DNA of 64,000 nucleotides from Thiomonas sp. X19 (GTDB lineage Bacteria; Pseudomonadota; Gammaproteobacteria; Burkholderiales; Burkholderiaceae_C). Under the pieces are notes generated by a model. It was not told the DNA's origin. It made no database searches and saw only the letters and a list, made by a program, of their open reading frames with translations. This document shows positions 18,439 to 28,023 of this stretch, piece by piece (position 1 is the stretch's first letter; every line of letters starts with the position of its first letter). Made by a program: the position numbers and the translations under genes. The DNA is taken from NCBI RefSeq assembly GCF_900089495.1, contig NZ_LT605203.1:2774319-2838318 (forward strand), given 5' to 3'.

Positions 18439-20196
18439 TTACTTGTACATGGTCTGGTTCTTCGTGCCCGGCGCGTACTCGCGCGGGTCGACCCAGATGT
18501 TGACCACGGCGGAGCGCCCGGTGCGGCGGATGGACTCGCGCGCGCGCCGCAGCGCCGCGGCGATCTGGCCCGGGTCGCGCACCTCCTCGCCGTAGCCGCC
18601 GAGCATCTCGGCGAACTTGCCGAACGGGATGTCGCCGAGCAGGTTGCCGACGTTGCCGCGCGCTTCGCCATATTTGGCCAACTGGCCATAGCGGATCTGG
18701 TTCATCGCCGAGTTGTTGCCGATGACCGCGAGGTAGGGCACGCCGAAGCGATTGGCCGTTTCCATGTCGAAGGCGGTCATGCCGAACGAGCCGTCGCCGT
18801 AGTAGCAGAGGACTTCCTTGCCCGGGCTGGCGAGCCCGGCGGCGATGGCAAAGCCGGTGCCCACGCCGAGCGAGCCGAGCGCCCCGGGGTCCATCCAGTG
18901 CCCGGGGCGGCGCGGGCGCACCGCCTGCGCCGAGATGGTGACCACGTCGCCGCCGTCGCCGATGTAGATCGTGTCGTCGGTCAGGAATTCGTTCAACTCG
19001 TAGGCCACGCGGTAGGGATGGATCGGCGTGTTCTCGGACCTGAACAGCGGCATGAGTTTTTGCGTGGCCACGTCCTCGGCCTCGGTCAACTGCTGCATCC
19101 ATTGGCGCCGCGCCTGGCGCTTGTCGTTCTTGATGCGGCCGCTGGCGGCCTGCAGCACGGCGCCGAGGATGGCGCCGGGATCGCCGACCAGGCCCAGGTC
19201 GATGTCGCGGTTCTTGCCGACGGTGCGGTAGTCCATGTCGATCTGCACCAGCGTCAGCTCTTTGCTGATGCGCTTGCCGTAGCCCATGCGGAAGTCGAAC
19301 GGCGTGCCGACGATGACGATGACGTCGGCGTTGGCGAAGGCCTGCGAGCGGGTGCGGTCGAAATGGTGGGGGTCGCCGGGCGGCAGCAGGCCGCGGCTGG
19401 CGCCGTTGAAATAGCCCGGGATGTCGAGCCCGCGCAGCAGCGCCACCGCCTCCACGTGGCCACGCGCGGTCCAGACCTGCTGGCCATAGAGGATGGCGGG
19501 CCGTTCGGCATTGACCAGGATGTCGGCCAGCTTCTCGATGTCGCGCGGGTCGCCGATCGACTTGGTCGAGGCGCGGTAGTGGCCGGGGCGTGGAATGATG
19601 GCACGGGCCGTATCGATTTCGCGGTCCAGCACATCGCGCGGAATTTCCAGATAGCTCGGACCCATGGCGCCGTTGAAGCATTCGCGCACCGCCATCGAAA
19701 TCATGTCCGCCACGCGCTCGGTGCTGGGCACGCTGGCGGCGAACTTGGTGATCGGGGCCATCATGTCCACATGGGGCAGATCCTGCAGCGAGCCCATCTT
19801 GTGCTGGCTGAGCGCACCCTGTCCGCCGATGTGCAGGATGGGGCTCTCGGAGCGGAACGCCGTGGCCACCCCCGTCACGGCGTTGGTGCAGCCCGGACCG
19901 GCGGTGGTCACCACGCAGCCCAGCTTGCCGGTCTGGCGGGCATAGCCGTCCGCGGCATGCGCGGCGACCTGTTCGTGGCGCACGTCGACGATGCGAATGC
20001 CCTCGTCGATGCAGCCGTCATAGATGTCGATGATGTGGCCGCCGCAGAGGGTGAAGATGGTGTCGACGCCCTCGTTCTTCAGTGCCCTGGCCACCAGGTG
20101 CCCGCCGGAAATGACTCCGGCCGCCCTGTTTTTCAGCTTCAGTGTGTCGTCGGCCGTGGTCGTTGCCGATTCTGCAATCCCCGCTACTGCTGACAT
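18439..20196 (-). CDS. ThDP-dependent lyase/decarboxylase next to frc (oxalyl-CoA decarboxylase-like role)
   Basis: A 585-residue three-domain thiamine-diphosphate enzyme. The catalytic glutamate is Glu75 in [18 protein letters not shown]; the ThDP/metal motif is [19 protein letters not shown] (GDG at 467-469) with NN at 494-495. By position beside frc it should be oxalyl-CoA decarboxylase, but the segments I know from Oxc and YfdU (GVVGIP near the N-terminus, NNGGIY after the ThDP motif) are absent; it reads FTLCGGHI and [11 protein letters not shown] instead. It looks more like acetolactate-synthase-like or 2-hydroxyacyl-CoA-lyase-like enzymes. Start ATG 20196 has a strong site (AAAGGAG). 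Confidence 0.7.
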   Translation of the reverse strand: MSAVAGIAESATTTADDTLKLKNRAAGVISGGHLVARALKNEGVDTIFTLCGGHIIDIYDGCIDEGIRIVDVRHEQVAAHAADGYARQTGKLGCVVTTAGPGCTNAVTGVATAFRSESPILHIGGQGALSQHKMGSLQDLPHVDMMAPITKFAASVPSTERVADMISMAVRECFNGAMGPSYLEIPRDVLDREIDTARAIIPRPGHYRASTKSIGDPRDIEKLADILVNAERPAILYGQQVWTARGHVEAVALLRGLDIPGYFNGASRGLLPPGDPHHFDRTRSQAFANADVIVIVGTPFDFRMGYGKRISKELTLVQIDMDYRTVGKNRDIDLGLVGDPGAILGAVLQAASGRIKNDKRQARRQWMQQLTEAEDVATQKLMPLFRSENTPIHPYRVAYELNEFLTDDTIYIGDGGDVVTISAQAVRPRRPGHWMDPGALGSLGVGTGFAIAAGLASPGKEVLCYYGDGSFGMTAFDMETANRFGVPYLAVIGNNSAMNQIRYGQLAKYGEARGNVGNLLGDIPFGKFAEMLGGYGEEVRDPGQIAAALRRARESIRRTGRSAVVNIWVDPREYAPGTKNQTMYK

Positions 20197-20575
20197 CGTC
20201 GTCTCCTTTAGAACTTTGTCGCATTCATCAAAAAAGCGCCTGAAAGCGCCGCTTGCGGCGGCCCTCGCATCCTTCGGGTGGCAATGGTTTTTTCGGAGCG
20301 CAGACATGGCCGATGCCCCATTCGCCAATCTCCATATCCAACACAATATGTGATATATCAACTTTCCGCAAGCGCTATTTCCCGGATTTCCTGGGCGTCT
20401 CCTTTCACGTGTTCGCTGCTCCGGGCACCGTGACGGCGGCTCGCCGCAGCGGCCGTGCGAGGAGCTTTCGGGAGTGGAGCGCCCGGCTGCGAGCGCCTGC
20501 ATGGCAAGCACGGCCAGGGATCCGGCGAAGCAGGCGTCGGCGCGTTCCTTACCGGGAACTGCGGCTGCCACGCAT
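20197..20575. promoter_or_regulatory. Upstream region of the ThDP-frc operon, with a palindromic AT-rich site
   Basis: A gene-free stretch of 379 bp. At 20351-20360 there is a perfect palindrome, TGATATATCA, in AT-rich DNA; on the minus strand it reads GTTGATATATCAC. Its TTGATA half-site matches that of the inverted repeat upstream of the GntR gene (6962-6977). A weak minus-strand promoter (TTGATA, 17 bp, GATATG) overlaps it, so a bound repressor would block the operon. The rest shows nothing recognisable. Confidence 0.4.
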
Positions 20576-21537
20576 CTGGGGGAGGTGGACGACATTCCGG
20601 TGATCATGCAAGATCGGCGCATTGCCGCCGCCGGCCCTGCACAACATGACCGGCATGATGGACCGCATGGGCATGAAGGGCGACCGCTTCCTGGTCAACG
20701 GCCGCGAACAGCCCTACGTGCGAGTGCCGGCGCGATGGGCGCGCTTGCGCCTGCTCAACGGCTCGAACGCGCGCGTCTACAACCTCGCCTTCGCCGACCG
20801 GCGCGCCTTTCACGTCGTCGCCACCGACGCCGGACTGCTGGCGTGGCCGGTGGAGGTGCGCAGCCCTGATGCTGCGCAGCGACTCGGGCGCGGTGGTGCC
20901 GGGCCTGAACACCATGCCGATGGGCGCCGACCGCTACGACTACGAGGGCTTCGACCTGATGCAATTGCGCGTGGTGGCGCCCAGCGGGCATGCGGGCGTG
21001 CTGCCCGCATGGCTGGCCGTAATCCCCGCGCTCCAGCCCGACGCCCCGGTGCGCCGCTTCAGCCTGCAGGGCATGATGGACGCCATGATGGGGGGAGGCG
21101 GCATGGCGGTGGGGTCGACGATGGGCGGCATGGGAGGTGGGCAGGACGCGCCCGCGGCCTCCGGCCCCGGTGGCATGAGCCTGGGAACCGGTGGACAGAA
21201 GCTGTTTTCCGTCGACCACCAGTTCATGAACATGGCGCGGATCAACCAGTGGGTGCGCCTGGGCAGCACCGAGGTCTGGGAAGTGAGCAACGACGGGAAC
21301 ATGGCCCACCCTTTCCACTTCCACGGCACCTCGTTCCAACTCCTCGCCCGCAACGGCGCCGCGCCGCCCGAGCATGAGCGCGGCTGGAAGGACACGGTGC
21401 TGGCGCGCCACGCCGAAACCGTGCGCCTGATCGCCCGCTTCGGCCAGCCCGCCGGGCCGTCCCATCCCTTCATGTACCACTGCCACATCCTCGAACACGA
21501 GGACAACGGCATGATGGGGCAGTTCAGCGTGGCGTGA
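20576..21537 (+). pseudogene. Multicopper oxidase (CueO/CopA type), 5'-truncated and frameshifted
   Basis: Remnant of a periplasmic copper oxidase. The recognisable sequence begins at about 20579 with EVDDIPVIMQDRR, equivalent to the middle of the protein, so the signal peptide and first cupredoxin domain are missing. Three frames are needed to read it: EVDDIPV, then KGDRFLVNGREQPYVRVPAR, then the rest from about 20869. The last part is well preserved: a Met/Gly-rich loop, the copper ligands HPFHFHGTSFQLL, and MYHCHILEHEDNGMMGQFSV at the end. The intact copA at 32.7-34.5 kb would cover its function. Confidence 0.8.
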
Positions 21538-21564
21538 ACTCGGCGGGCGCGCGTTCTCGGCGGC

Positions 21565-22269
21565 TCAGGCCTGTTCGCGGCACTGCTGGGCCAGCGCCAC
21601 CAGCGCCTCGCGCACCTCGCCCGCGTTGTGCACCGGCGCGGCGAAATCGATGCGCAGCAGCCGGCCGTCGGCGCGCAGGTCGAAGCCGTCGGTGTCCACC
21701 CCGACCATGCTTACCTCCTGCGCCTGCACGCCGTGGAGATGGGCGCAGTAGGCCCTCAGGTTGTGCACATGGTCAGCGTTCATGTGGGCGAGGATGCCGG
21801 GCTCGGCCTGCTCCAGGCTGTTGGCCGGAGGGGCGAAATCGGCCGGAGCGATCCAGTGGATCTTGCCGAAGCCGCCGATGAAGCGCACCGCTTCCACCTC
21901 GATGCGGTAGAAGAAAAAATCGTGCATGCCGAAGTAGCCATCGGCCTCGGGCAGGTAGCGCAGATAGCGCGAGCCCGGCGCATCCTTGTCCGCCAGGCGG
22001 CTCGCACGGCCGACGAGGGTGACGCGCCCCGCCGCCTGCGCATCGTCGGCGCAGGGGTGGGCGATGATGCTGGCGCGCGGGTCGGCGTCCAGGTTCTTGG
22101 TGTGCTCGGCCAGGGTTGAAATCAAAATCACCGGCCGACCCTGGTGGTCGAGCATGAACGGCGCGATCGAGCCGAAGGGCATGCCGCCGAGGCGTTTCGA
22201 CAAGGTGGACAGCACGCCGTTGGGATGGGCGCGGACGAATTGGCGGGCTTCGAGGCCGAGATCGTGCAT
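21565..22269 (-). CDS. HugZ-like pyridoxamine-phosphate-oxidase-fold protein with DUF2470
   Basis: A 234-residue protein. The N-terminal split-barrel domain (LSTLSKRLGGMPFGSIAPFM, VILISTLAEHTKNLDADPRA) matches the pyridoxamine-phosphate-oxidase/HugZ fold; the C-terminal DUF2470-like domain has ILAHMNADHVHNLRAYC, usually part of heme-handling members. HugZ-type proteins bind and degrade heme; related ones bind flavin. A heme or flavin role is inferred from the fold. It is intact although decayed genes lie on both sides. The start is a plain ATG at 22269. Confidence 0.75.
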   Translation of the reverse strand: MHDLGLEARQFVRAHPNGVLSTLSKRLGGMPFGSIAPFMLDHQGRPVILISTLAEHTKNLDADPRASIIAHPCADDAQAAGRVTLVGRASRLADKDAPGSRYLRYLPEADGYFGMHDFFFYRIEVEAVRFIGGFGKIHWIAPADFAPPANSLEQAEPGILAHMNADHVHNLRAYCAHLHGVQAQEVSMVGVDTDGFDLRADGRLLRIDFAAPVHNAGEVREALVALAQQCREQA

Positions 22270-22402
22270 GGGTGTGGACCTGGTGTAGGGGGTTGCGCGG
22301 CCGGGCGGCGTCTAGGGCCTGTCCCACGTATGGCCATTGTGCCGCCCCCGTGGCGACTCCACAGGTGAGGGGGCGGCGATGGCGGCGAACCCCGCGGCCT
22401 GC

Positions 22403-22951
22403 TCAGCTTGCCGCCAGCAGATGCTCGACCTCGGCGAAGTTCTGCGCCCGCTCCGACGCCTCGCTCGGCGCGCCGAGCGGGCGTCCGATCTGGGTGGTGG
22501 AGAAGATGCCGCGGATCGCGGATGGTCGGCACCGGGCCTTGTTCGAGCGCCAGGGAGTGCCGCACCTCGCTGTAGTCCAGCACCTGGATGCGCTCGCGCG
22601 GCACCATCACCCGCGCTGCCGTCACCGCGTCGCGCGCGAGGCCATCGTCCACCGCGATGCGGATCGGTTTCTCGCTGAGCAGGTCGCGCGCGGTGACCAG
22701 GCCCAGCACGTTGCCGCTCATATCGGTCACCAGCAGCAGGCGCACGCGGGCGTGGATCATGCGCTGCTGCGCCGCCTCCATATCGGCGAGGGTAAAGAGA
22801 TGGAATCTGCCGGTGAGCGCCCCCACGGCAGGCGCGCGTGGCGCAGGCGCAGTGCGTCGTCGAGGAACGCGAACATGAAATTTTGCAGCATGTTGGCCAC
22901 CGTCGCGAGCGACAACTGGCGCGCCGTGGCGATGCCGGTCTTGTCATGGAC
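22403..22951 (-). pseudogene. CBS-domain protein, frameshifted
   Basis: A small CBS-pair protein broken in at least two places. The pieces are: near 22891 MLQNFMFAFLDDALRLRHA; a second frame with FTLADMEAAQQRMIHARVRL then LLVTDMSGNVLGLVTARDLL; and a third with RGIFSTTQIGR running to EVEHLLAAS and a TGA at 22403. Read together they make a plausible protein with two CBS motifs, whose usual role is to sense adenine nucleotides. It lies between the HugZ-like gene and the copper ATPase. Confidence 0.65.
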
Positions 22952-23006
22952 CCGGCTCGGCGCGGGCCCGAGCCGGCCCCAGCCGAGGAATCATCTCCTG
23001 GCCGCC

Positions 23007-25430
23007 TCATATCTTGGCGGCCCCGCCAGGCTGCCGGATGCCCGCCAGCCTGGTGCGCTTCAACATCAGCGCATTGATGGCCACCAGCGCCGAACTGCCG
23101 GACATGGCCAGCGCCGCGATCTCGGGACTCAGCGTGAACGGGTAGAACACGCCCGCGGCGAGCGGGAAGGCGATGACGTTGTAGCCGACCGCCCAGCCGA
23201 GATTCTGGTGCATCTTGCGCAGCGTGGCGCGGGAAAGCTCCAGCGCGCCGACCACATCGAAGGGGTCGCTCTTCATCAGCACCACATCGGCGCTCTCCAT
23301 CGCCACGTCGGTGCCGGCGCCGATGGCGAAGCCCACGTCGGCTTGGGTCAGGGCGGGCGCATCGTTGATGCCATCGCCCACCATGCCGACCTTGCTGCCT
23401 TGCGTTTGCAGTTCCTTGACCTTGTCCGCCTTCTGTCCCGGCAGCACGTCGGCGAGCACGATGTCGATACCAAGTTCCCGGCCGATGCGCTCGGCGGTGG
23501 CGCGGTTGTCGCCGGTGAGCATGGCCACTTTCACGCCGCGTCGCTGCAGCGCCTGGATGGCATCCTTCGACGTCGGCCGCAGCGCATCGGCGATGGCGAT
23601 GAGCCCGAGCAGCTTGCCGCCATGGGCGACGTGGACGACGGTGCGGCCCGCGCCCTGCATCTCGTCGGCCCTGGCGGCCAAGTTGTTCATATCAACCTGT
23701 TCCGCGTCCATCAGTTTACGGTTACCCAGCAGCGCGGTGCTTCCTGAAACTTCCGCCTTGGCGCCCATGCCGTCGATATTGGTGAAGCCGCTGCTGGGCT
23801 GCGCCGGCATGCCGGCCGCACGCTTCAGGATCGCCTGGGCGAGGGGATGTTCGGAGCCCTGCTCCACCGCGGCGGCCAAGGCCAGCATGGCGTCCACGTC
23901 GGTGTCCGCCGCCGTCGCCACATCCACGACCTCGGGCTGCCCCAGGGTCAGGGTGCCGGTCTTGTCGAAGATGATGACGTTGAGCTTGGTGGCCTCCTCC
24001 AGCGCGGCGGCGTTCTTGAACAGGATGCCGTTCATGGCCCCCAGGCCGGTGCCGACCATGATCGCCATGGGCGTGGCCAGGCCCAGCGCGTCCGGGCAGG
24101 CAATCACGAAGACGGTGATGGTCAGCGTCATGGCAAACAGCAGCGGCTGGCCGATCCACCAGAACCACACCGCAAAGGTCGCCAGACCGGTAATGATGGC
24201 GGCGAGCACCAGCCATTGCGCGGCCCGGTCGGCCAGCCGTTGGCCGGGCGCCTTGGAGTTCTGCGCCGTCTGCACCAGCTTGACGATCTGGGCGAGTGCG
24301 GTGTCGGCGCCGACCTTGGTCGCGCGGTATTTGAAGCTGCCGCTCTTGTTGATGGTGGCGCCGATCACGCTGGCGCCGAGCGTCTTTTTGACCGGCATGG
24401 ATTCGCCGGTGAGCATGGATTCGTCCACCTGCGATTCGCCCTCGATGACTTCGCCGTCCACCGGAATTTTATTGCCGGGCCGGATGATCACCGTGTCGCC
24501 GACTTGCAAGTCCGCCGTCGGCAGTTCGATCTCGCGTCCCTCGCGCAGCACGGTCGCCTTCGGCGGGGCGAGGTCCATCAGCGCACGGATGGCATCGGAC
24601 GCGCCGGCGCGGGCGCGCATCTCCAGCCAGTGGCCCAGCAGAATGAATACCAGCAGCACCGACGAGGCTTCGTAAAACTGTTCGCCGGCGAAGAAAAACG
24701 TGGCGCCCACGCTGAAAAAATAGCCGGTTCCCACCGACAGGAGAACCAGCACCGCCATGTTGGCCACGCCGTTGCGGATGGCGCGGAACGCGGCGACGTA
24801 AAACGGCCAGCCGGGGTAGATCACCGCACCGCTCGCGAGCACGAACAGCAAAATGTTGCGGTCCATCCCGAATGGCGGTTCGAGCTTGAGAAACTGCATC
24901 CCCATCGAGGTGTAGAGAAACACCGGGACCGCAAATGCCAGCGCAATGAAGAAACGATTGCGCATGTCGCGCGCCATCGCCTGCATGTCCATGCCGGCGC
25001 CGTGGCCCATCTCATGGCCCATGCTGTCCATGTCCGCATGCTCGGCAGGTTGGCCAGCTTGATCGGTCCCGGCCGGTTCGACATGCCCGGTGTGCTGGCG
25101 ATGTTCCGCGGGCGCGGGCTGCTCGCCATGACCGGGTGGCACTGCGGGGGAAGGGATGGGTACTGCCATGACTTGTGCACCAGGCGCAGCTTCGGATTCG
25201 CAAAGATGCATGGGCACCAGCTCGCCGCCGCAGTGATGGCCGCACTCGCGCACTCTCGCCTTGATGGCATTGAGGTCCGTCACCGTCTCGTCATACACCA
25301 CCGTCGCGCTGCCCGAAACGTAGTTCACATCGACCTGCTTTACCCCCGGCATCCTGACCAGTTGTTTCTCGACGCCCCGGGCACTCAGCGGGGAGAGCAG
25401 GTCGCGCACATCAATGACGGTCGTTTTCAT
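23007..25430 (-). CDS. P1B-type heavy-metal (copper) ATPase with a CPD motif
   Basis: An 807-residue metal-exporting ATPase. Visible parts: a heavy-metal-associated fold at residues 1-70 that lacks the usual CxxC but has Cys in ECGHHCGGE; a His/Met-rich linker (about 100-150); membrane helices; the actuator loop TGES (341-344); the transmembrane motif CPD at 445-447 ([13 protein letters not shown]); the phosphorylated Asp489 in FDKTGT; the HP motif ([10 protein letters not shown]); and GDGINDAP. Most copper pumps have CPC, some CPH; CPD is less common. The copper assignment rests on the surrounding genes and the linker. The next gene downstream on the strand is a decayed CBS gene. Confidence 0.88.
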   Translation of the reverse strand: MKTTVIDVRDLLSPLSARGVEKQLVRMPGVKQVDVNYVSGSATVVYDETVTDLNAIKARVRECGHHCGGELVPMHLCESEAAPGAQVMAVPIPSPAVPPGHGEQPAPAEHRQHTGHVEPAGTDQAGQPAEHADMDSMGHEMGHGAGMDMQAMARDMRNRFFIALAFAVPVFLYTSMGMQFLKLEPPFGMDRNILLFVLASGAVIYPGWPFYVAAFRAIRNGVANMAVLVLLSVGTGYFFSVGATFFFAGEQFYEASSVLLVFILLGHWLEMRARAGASDAIRALMDLAPPKATVLREGREIELPTADLQVGDTVIIRPGNKIPVDGEVIEGESQVDESMLTGESMPVKKTLGASVIGATINKSGSFKYRATKVGADTALAQIVKLVQTAQNSKAPGQRLADRAAQWLVLAAIITGLATFAVWFWWIGQPLLFAMTLTITVFVIACPDALGLATPMAIMVGTGLGAMNGILFKNAAALEEATKLNVIIFDKTGTLTLGQPEVVDVATAADTDVDAMLALAAAVEQGSEHPLAQAILKRAAGMPAQPSSGFTNIDGMGAKAEVSGSTALLGNRKLMDAEQVDMNNLAARADEMQGAGRTVVHVAHGGKLLGLIAIADALRPTSKDAIQALQRRGVKVAMLTGDNRATAERIGRELGIDIVLADVLPGQKADKVKELQTQGSKVGMVGDGINDAPALTQADVGFAIGAGTDVAMESADVVLMKSDPFDVVGALELSRATLRKMHQNLGWAVGYNVIAFPLAAGVFYPFTLSPEIAALAMSGSSALVAINALMLKRTRLAGIRQPGGAAKI

Positions 25431-25473
25431 CGTTGCTCCTCAGTCGTCTTCAGCATGTTTTGTCAGTCTCCGG

Positions 25474-26742
25474 CTACGGCGCAAGCAGGCCATTTCCGAG
25501 ATTACGGGGCACGAGTAAATGCGGCAGTCCGAGGCTTAGCAGGAAGCCCAGTGCGGCAAGGCCCGCGGTCAGGACGAAGGGGGCGCCAGGCAAGGCGGCG
25601 ATATTGAAGAGGAGTCCGCCTGCCGCCGAGCCCACGGTGCCCCCCAGGCTGGCGGCTGCCGTCTGCTTGCCGAGTTCCCAGCCCTGCGCGCTCCCGGCCT
25701 TGGCCGAGATCCAGTAAGTCAGTATCGGCGAGAGGATGCCGGCGCTGGCCGCGACTGCACCGATCACGACCAGCATCGAGGTAAAATCAGACGCCCACGG
25801 TACCAGGAACAAGCCGGCCGTCAGCACGGACAGCGCGGGCGCGATGAGCCAGCGGGTCCTATCCGGCTTGAACCAGGGCGAGAATACGATTGCCTGTATC
25901 ACAAACATGACCAGGCTGCATTCGGTGAACATCAGCGCGATCTGGTACGTGGTCAAGCCGAGCTCCTGCTTGCCGCGCAGTGCGAGTCCGACCTCGAACA
26001 CCCCGACGCCGGCCGAGACGATGAAGGTGAGGATGAGCAGCTTCGGCACGACCCATGCGGTCCTATCGACCGAGGCGGTCGAAGCCTTCTTCGACCGATC
26101 ACTGCCCTGCCGACCTGGAACGGCAAACACGACAGCGAGGCTGACGAGAAAGGCGAGCAGTGCGGTCGCCGCGAGCGGGACCGCGACCGATCCGGCCGGC
26201 AGGGCGAGAGTGAAAAAACCCGCCGCAAAGCGCGTGACGAACACACCCAGCATCGGTCCAAGCAGGAAACCGGCAATGCCGGCCATGCTGACGAACGCGA
26301 GCCGGCGGGCGCGCCCCTGCTCGGTCGTAGTGAAGTTGCCGATCACAGCCGCCGCCACTGGCGTCACCGCCGCGGCGAACATGCCGCTCAAGAATCGCTC
26401 GGCGTAAACCGCAGTAAGACTCTCGATGAACGAGAAAACCAGCATGGTGACGCCGAACCCGAGGAGCCCGACAAGCAGCACGCCACGGCGTCCATGCCGA
26501 TCGGATAGCCGGCCCCACGCTGGAGCGAACAGGAAAAGCGCGAGGGTATAGACAGCGGTCAGTAGCCCGGTGTGCCGGGAAACTTGCGCAGCCTCGACGC
26601 CCGCTCCCAGGAGCCGCTCGATCAGGTAGGGCAGAAGCGGAAGCACGACGCCAAAGCCGACCGACACCGTGAAGACGGCGAGCATGGGCGTGGCCATGGT
26701 GGCACGGGGCATGCTGGCTGAGCGCTGCGTGGTGACCGTCAT
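25474..26742 (-). CDS. MFS efflux transporter
   Basis: A 422-residue membrane protein with twelve predicted helices. The loop-2 motif GRLSDRHGRRGVLLVGLLGF (around residues 75-94) and LPLLPYLIERLLGAG near the start are typical of drug/H+ antiporters of the TetA-like type. The substrate cannot be told from sequence. Its ATG overlaps the stop of the preceding 62-residue frame (ATGA, 26739-26742), tying it to the ppk2 operon. Co-location with the copper pump suggests a stress or metal-complex efflux role, which is inference. Confidence 0.82.
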   Translation of the reverse strand: MTVTTQRSASMPRATMATPMLAVFTVSVGFGVVLPLLPYLIERLLGAGVEAAQVSRHTGLLTAVYTLALFLFAPAWGRLSDRHGRRGVLLVGLLGFGVTMLVFSFIESLTAVYAERFLSGMFAAAVTPVAAAVIGNFTTTEQGRARRLAFVSMAGIAGFLLGPMLGVFVTRFAAGFFTLALPAGSVAVPLAATALLAFLVSLAVVFAVPGRQGSDRSKKASTASVDRTAWVVPKLLILTFIVSAGVGVFEVGLALRGKQELGLTTYQIALMFTECSLVMFVIQAIVFSPWFKPDRTRWLIAPALSVLTAGLFLVPWASDFTSMLVVIGAVAASAGILSPILTYWISAKAGSAQGWELGKQTAAASLGGTVGSAAGGLLFNIAALPGAPFVLTAGLAALGFLLSLGLPHLLVPRNLGNGLLAP

Positions 26743-26927
26743 GCCGGCACCTGCGCCGCAACGGTCGCTGCCGCCGCCGCTCCGCCAGGCCGGATACCTG
26801 CCAGCTTGGTGCGCTTCAGCATGGGCGCATTGATCGCCAATAGCGCGGAGTTGCCGGACATGACGAGTGCCGCGATATTCAGGTTATTCATGAACGAGCC
26901 CTCATCTCCGCCGCGCGCCTGATTCAC
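26739..26927 (-). CDS. Relic tail of a P-type ATPase, in an operon
   Basis: A 62-residue frame whose core (NIAALVMSGNSALLAINAPM then LKRTKLAGIR) is the C-terminus of a metal P-type ATPase; the intact pump nearby ends almost the same way ([30 protein letters not shown]). Only the last transmembrane stretch survives, behind an unrelated start. It is tied into the operon by overlaps on both sides: its GTG overlaps the stop of ppk2 (GTGA) and its stop overlaps the MFS start (ATGA). It is probably a truncated duplicate, but the overlaps mean it could be translated as a small membrane peptide. Confidence 0.6.
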   Translation of the reverse strand: MNQARGGDEGSFMNNLNIAALVMSGNSALLAINAPMLKRTKLAGIRPGGAAAAATVAAQVPA

Positions 26928-27724
26928 TCGGCAATCATGCCGTTTTTCAAATACGTTTCGTCGTACATAAAGACAACATCAGGGTCCGGCAGGATCAGCC
27001 GCTTGTCCTTGCCTGCATAGTGAAGCCGGCCGAGCAGGTTCTTGATGATGTTGAGCCGCGCCAGATGCTTGTCGTCGGCGCGCACGATGGCCCACGGCGC
27101 TATGGCGTTGTGGGTATGCGCCAGCATCTCGTCGCGCGCCAGGCTGTACTGCTTCCACTTCTTGAGCGCCAGGTTGTCAAGCGTGCTGACTTTCCATTGT
27201 GTGAGTGGATCACGCTTGCGCTCATTCAAGCGTTGCTTCTGCTCGGGTTTGCTGATGTCGAGGTAGTACTTGAGGAGCTTGATTCCCGAGCGCACCAACA
27301 TATGCTCGAACTCTGACACCGAGCCCATGAACTCCTGGTACTCGGCCTCGGTGCAGAAGCCCATGACCCGCTCCACCCCCGCCCGGTTGTACCAGCTGCG
27401 GTTAAACAGCACGAGTTCCTGGGCCGCCGGCAAATACCGGACATAACGCTGGAAGTACCACGATGTACGGTCTCGGTCCGAGGGCTTGCCGAGGGCCACG
27501 ACGCGTGTTTCGCGCGGGCTCAAATGCTCAACGATGCGCTTGATCGTGCCGTCCTTCCCGGCGGCGTCCCGGCCTTCAAAGATGATCAGGATTTTGTCAT
27601 CGCACTGAATGAAATGTCGCTGCAGCTTGACCAGTTCGATCTGGAGCTTGTGCAGGCTGTCCTTGTAGGACTTTTTTGAAATCTCGGGCGCGTTCGATTC
27701 TTGTTGTTTGATTTTCTTGCCCAT
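26924..27724 (-). CDS. ppk2: Polyphosphate kinase 2 family protein
   Basis: A 266-residue PPK2-type enzyme that transfers phosphate between polyphosphate and nucleotides. The Walker A motif is FEGRDAAGKDGTIKRI (about residues 48-63) and the Walker B/lid region includes LFNRSWYNRAGVERVMGF, both diagnostic. KWKVSTLDNLAL-like helices follow. Start ATG 27724 lies 2 bp after the stop of the DUF5676 gene. Polyphosphate is known to bind copper and to be used in metal resistance in acidophiles, which would explain a PPK2 in this cluster; that link is inference. Confidence 0.9.
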   Translation of the reverse strand: MGKKIKQQESNAPEISKKSYKDSLHKLQIELVKLQRHFIQCDDKILIIFEGRDAAGKDGTIKRIVEHLSPRETRVVALGKPSDRDRTSWYFQRYVRYLPAAQELVLFNRSWYNRAGVERVMGFCTEAEYQEFMGSVSEFEHMLVRSGIKLLKYYLDISKPEQKQRLNERKRDPLTQWKVSTLDNLALKKWKQYSLARDEMLAHTHNAIAPWAIVRADDKHLARLNIIKNLLGRLHYAGKDKRLILPDPDVVFMYDETYLKNGMIAE

Positions 27725-27726
27725 AG

Positions 27727-27987
27727 TTATTGCTTGCCCCACCTGCGATGCAGAAAATTGTAAATGGGCACGTAGACGAGACCCGCGTACGCGCCATAGA
27801 GGAAACTCTGAATCAAGCCAGCGAAAAAGCCCCGCCAACTGAGCCATTCGAATCCCGGCAATACTTGCTCGAGAAACGCAACCATGTGCATGCTCGCCGG
27901 CGTCAGCAGGCCGTAGACGACACAAAACACGAACGTAAACGTGGTCCAAATCGCCAATGACCAAGTCACGATTTTTATATTCAGCAT
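27727..27987 (-). CDS. Small membrane protein, DUF5676-like
   Basis: An 86-residue protein with two hydrophobic helices (LAIWTTFTFVFCVVYGLL and GLIQSFLYGAYAGLVYVPIY). N-terminal sequence and length match the DUF5676 family of small inner-membrane proteins often seen beside metal-resistance genes; function unknown. It has a clear ribosome-binding site (GGGGAGA) and is followed 2 bp later by ppk2. Confidence 0.7.
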   Translation of the reverse strand: MLNIKIVTWSLAIWTTFTFVFCVVYGLLTPASMHMVAFLEQVLPGFEWLSWRGFFAGLIQSFLYGAYAGLVYVPIYNFLHRRWGKQ

Positions 27988-28023
27988 GTCGTCTCCCCTG
28001 TTTAAAAACCAATACCTAAAGGG

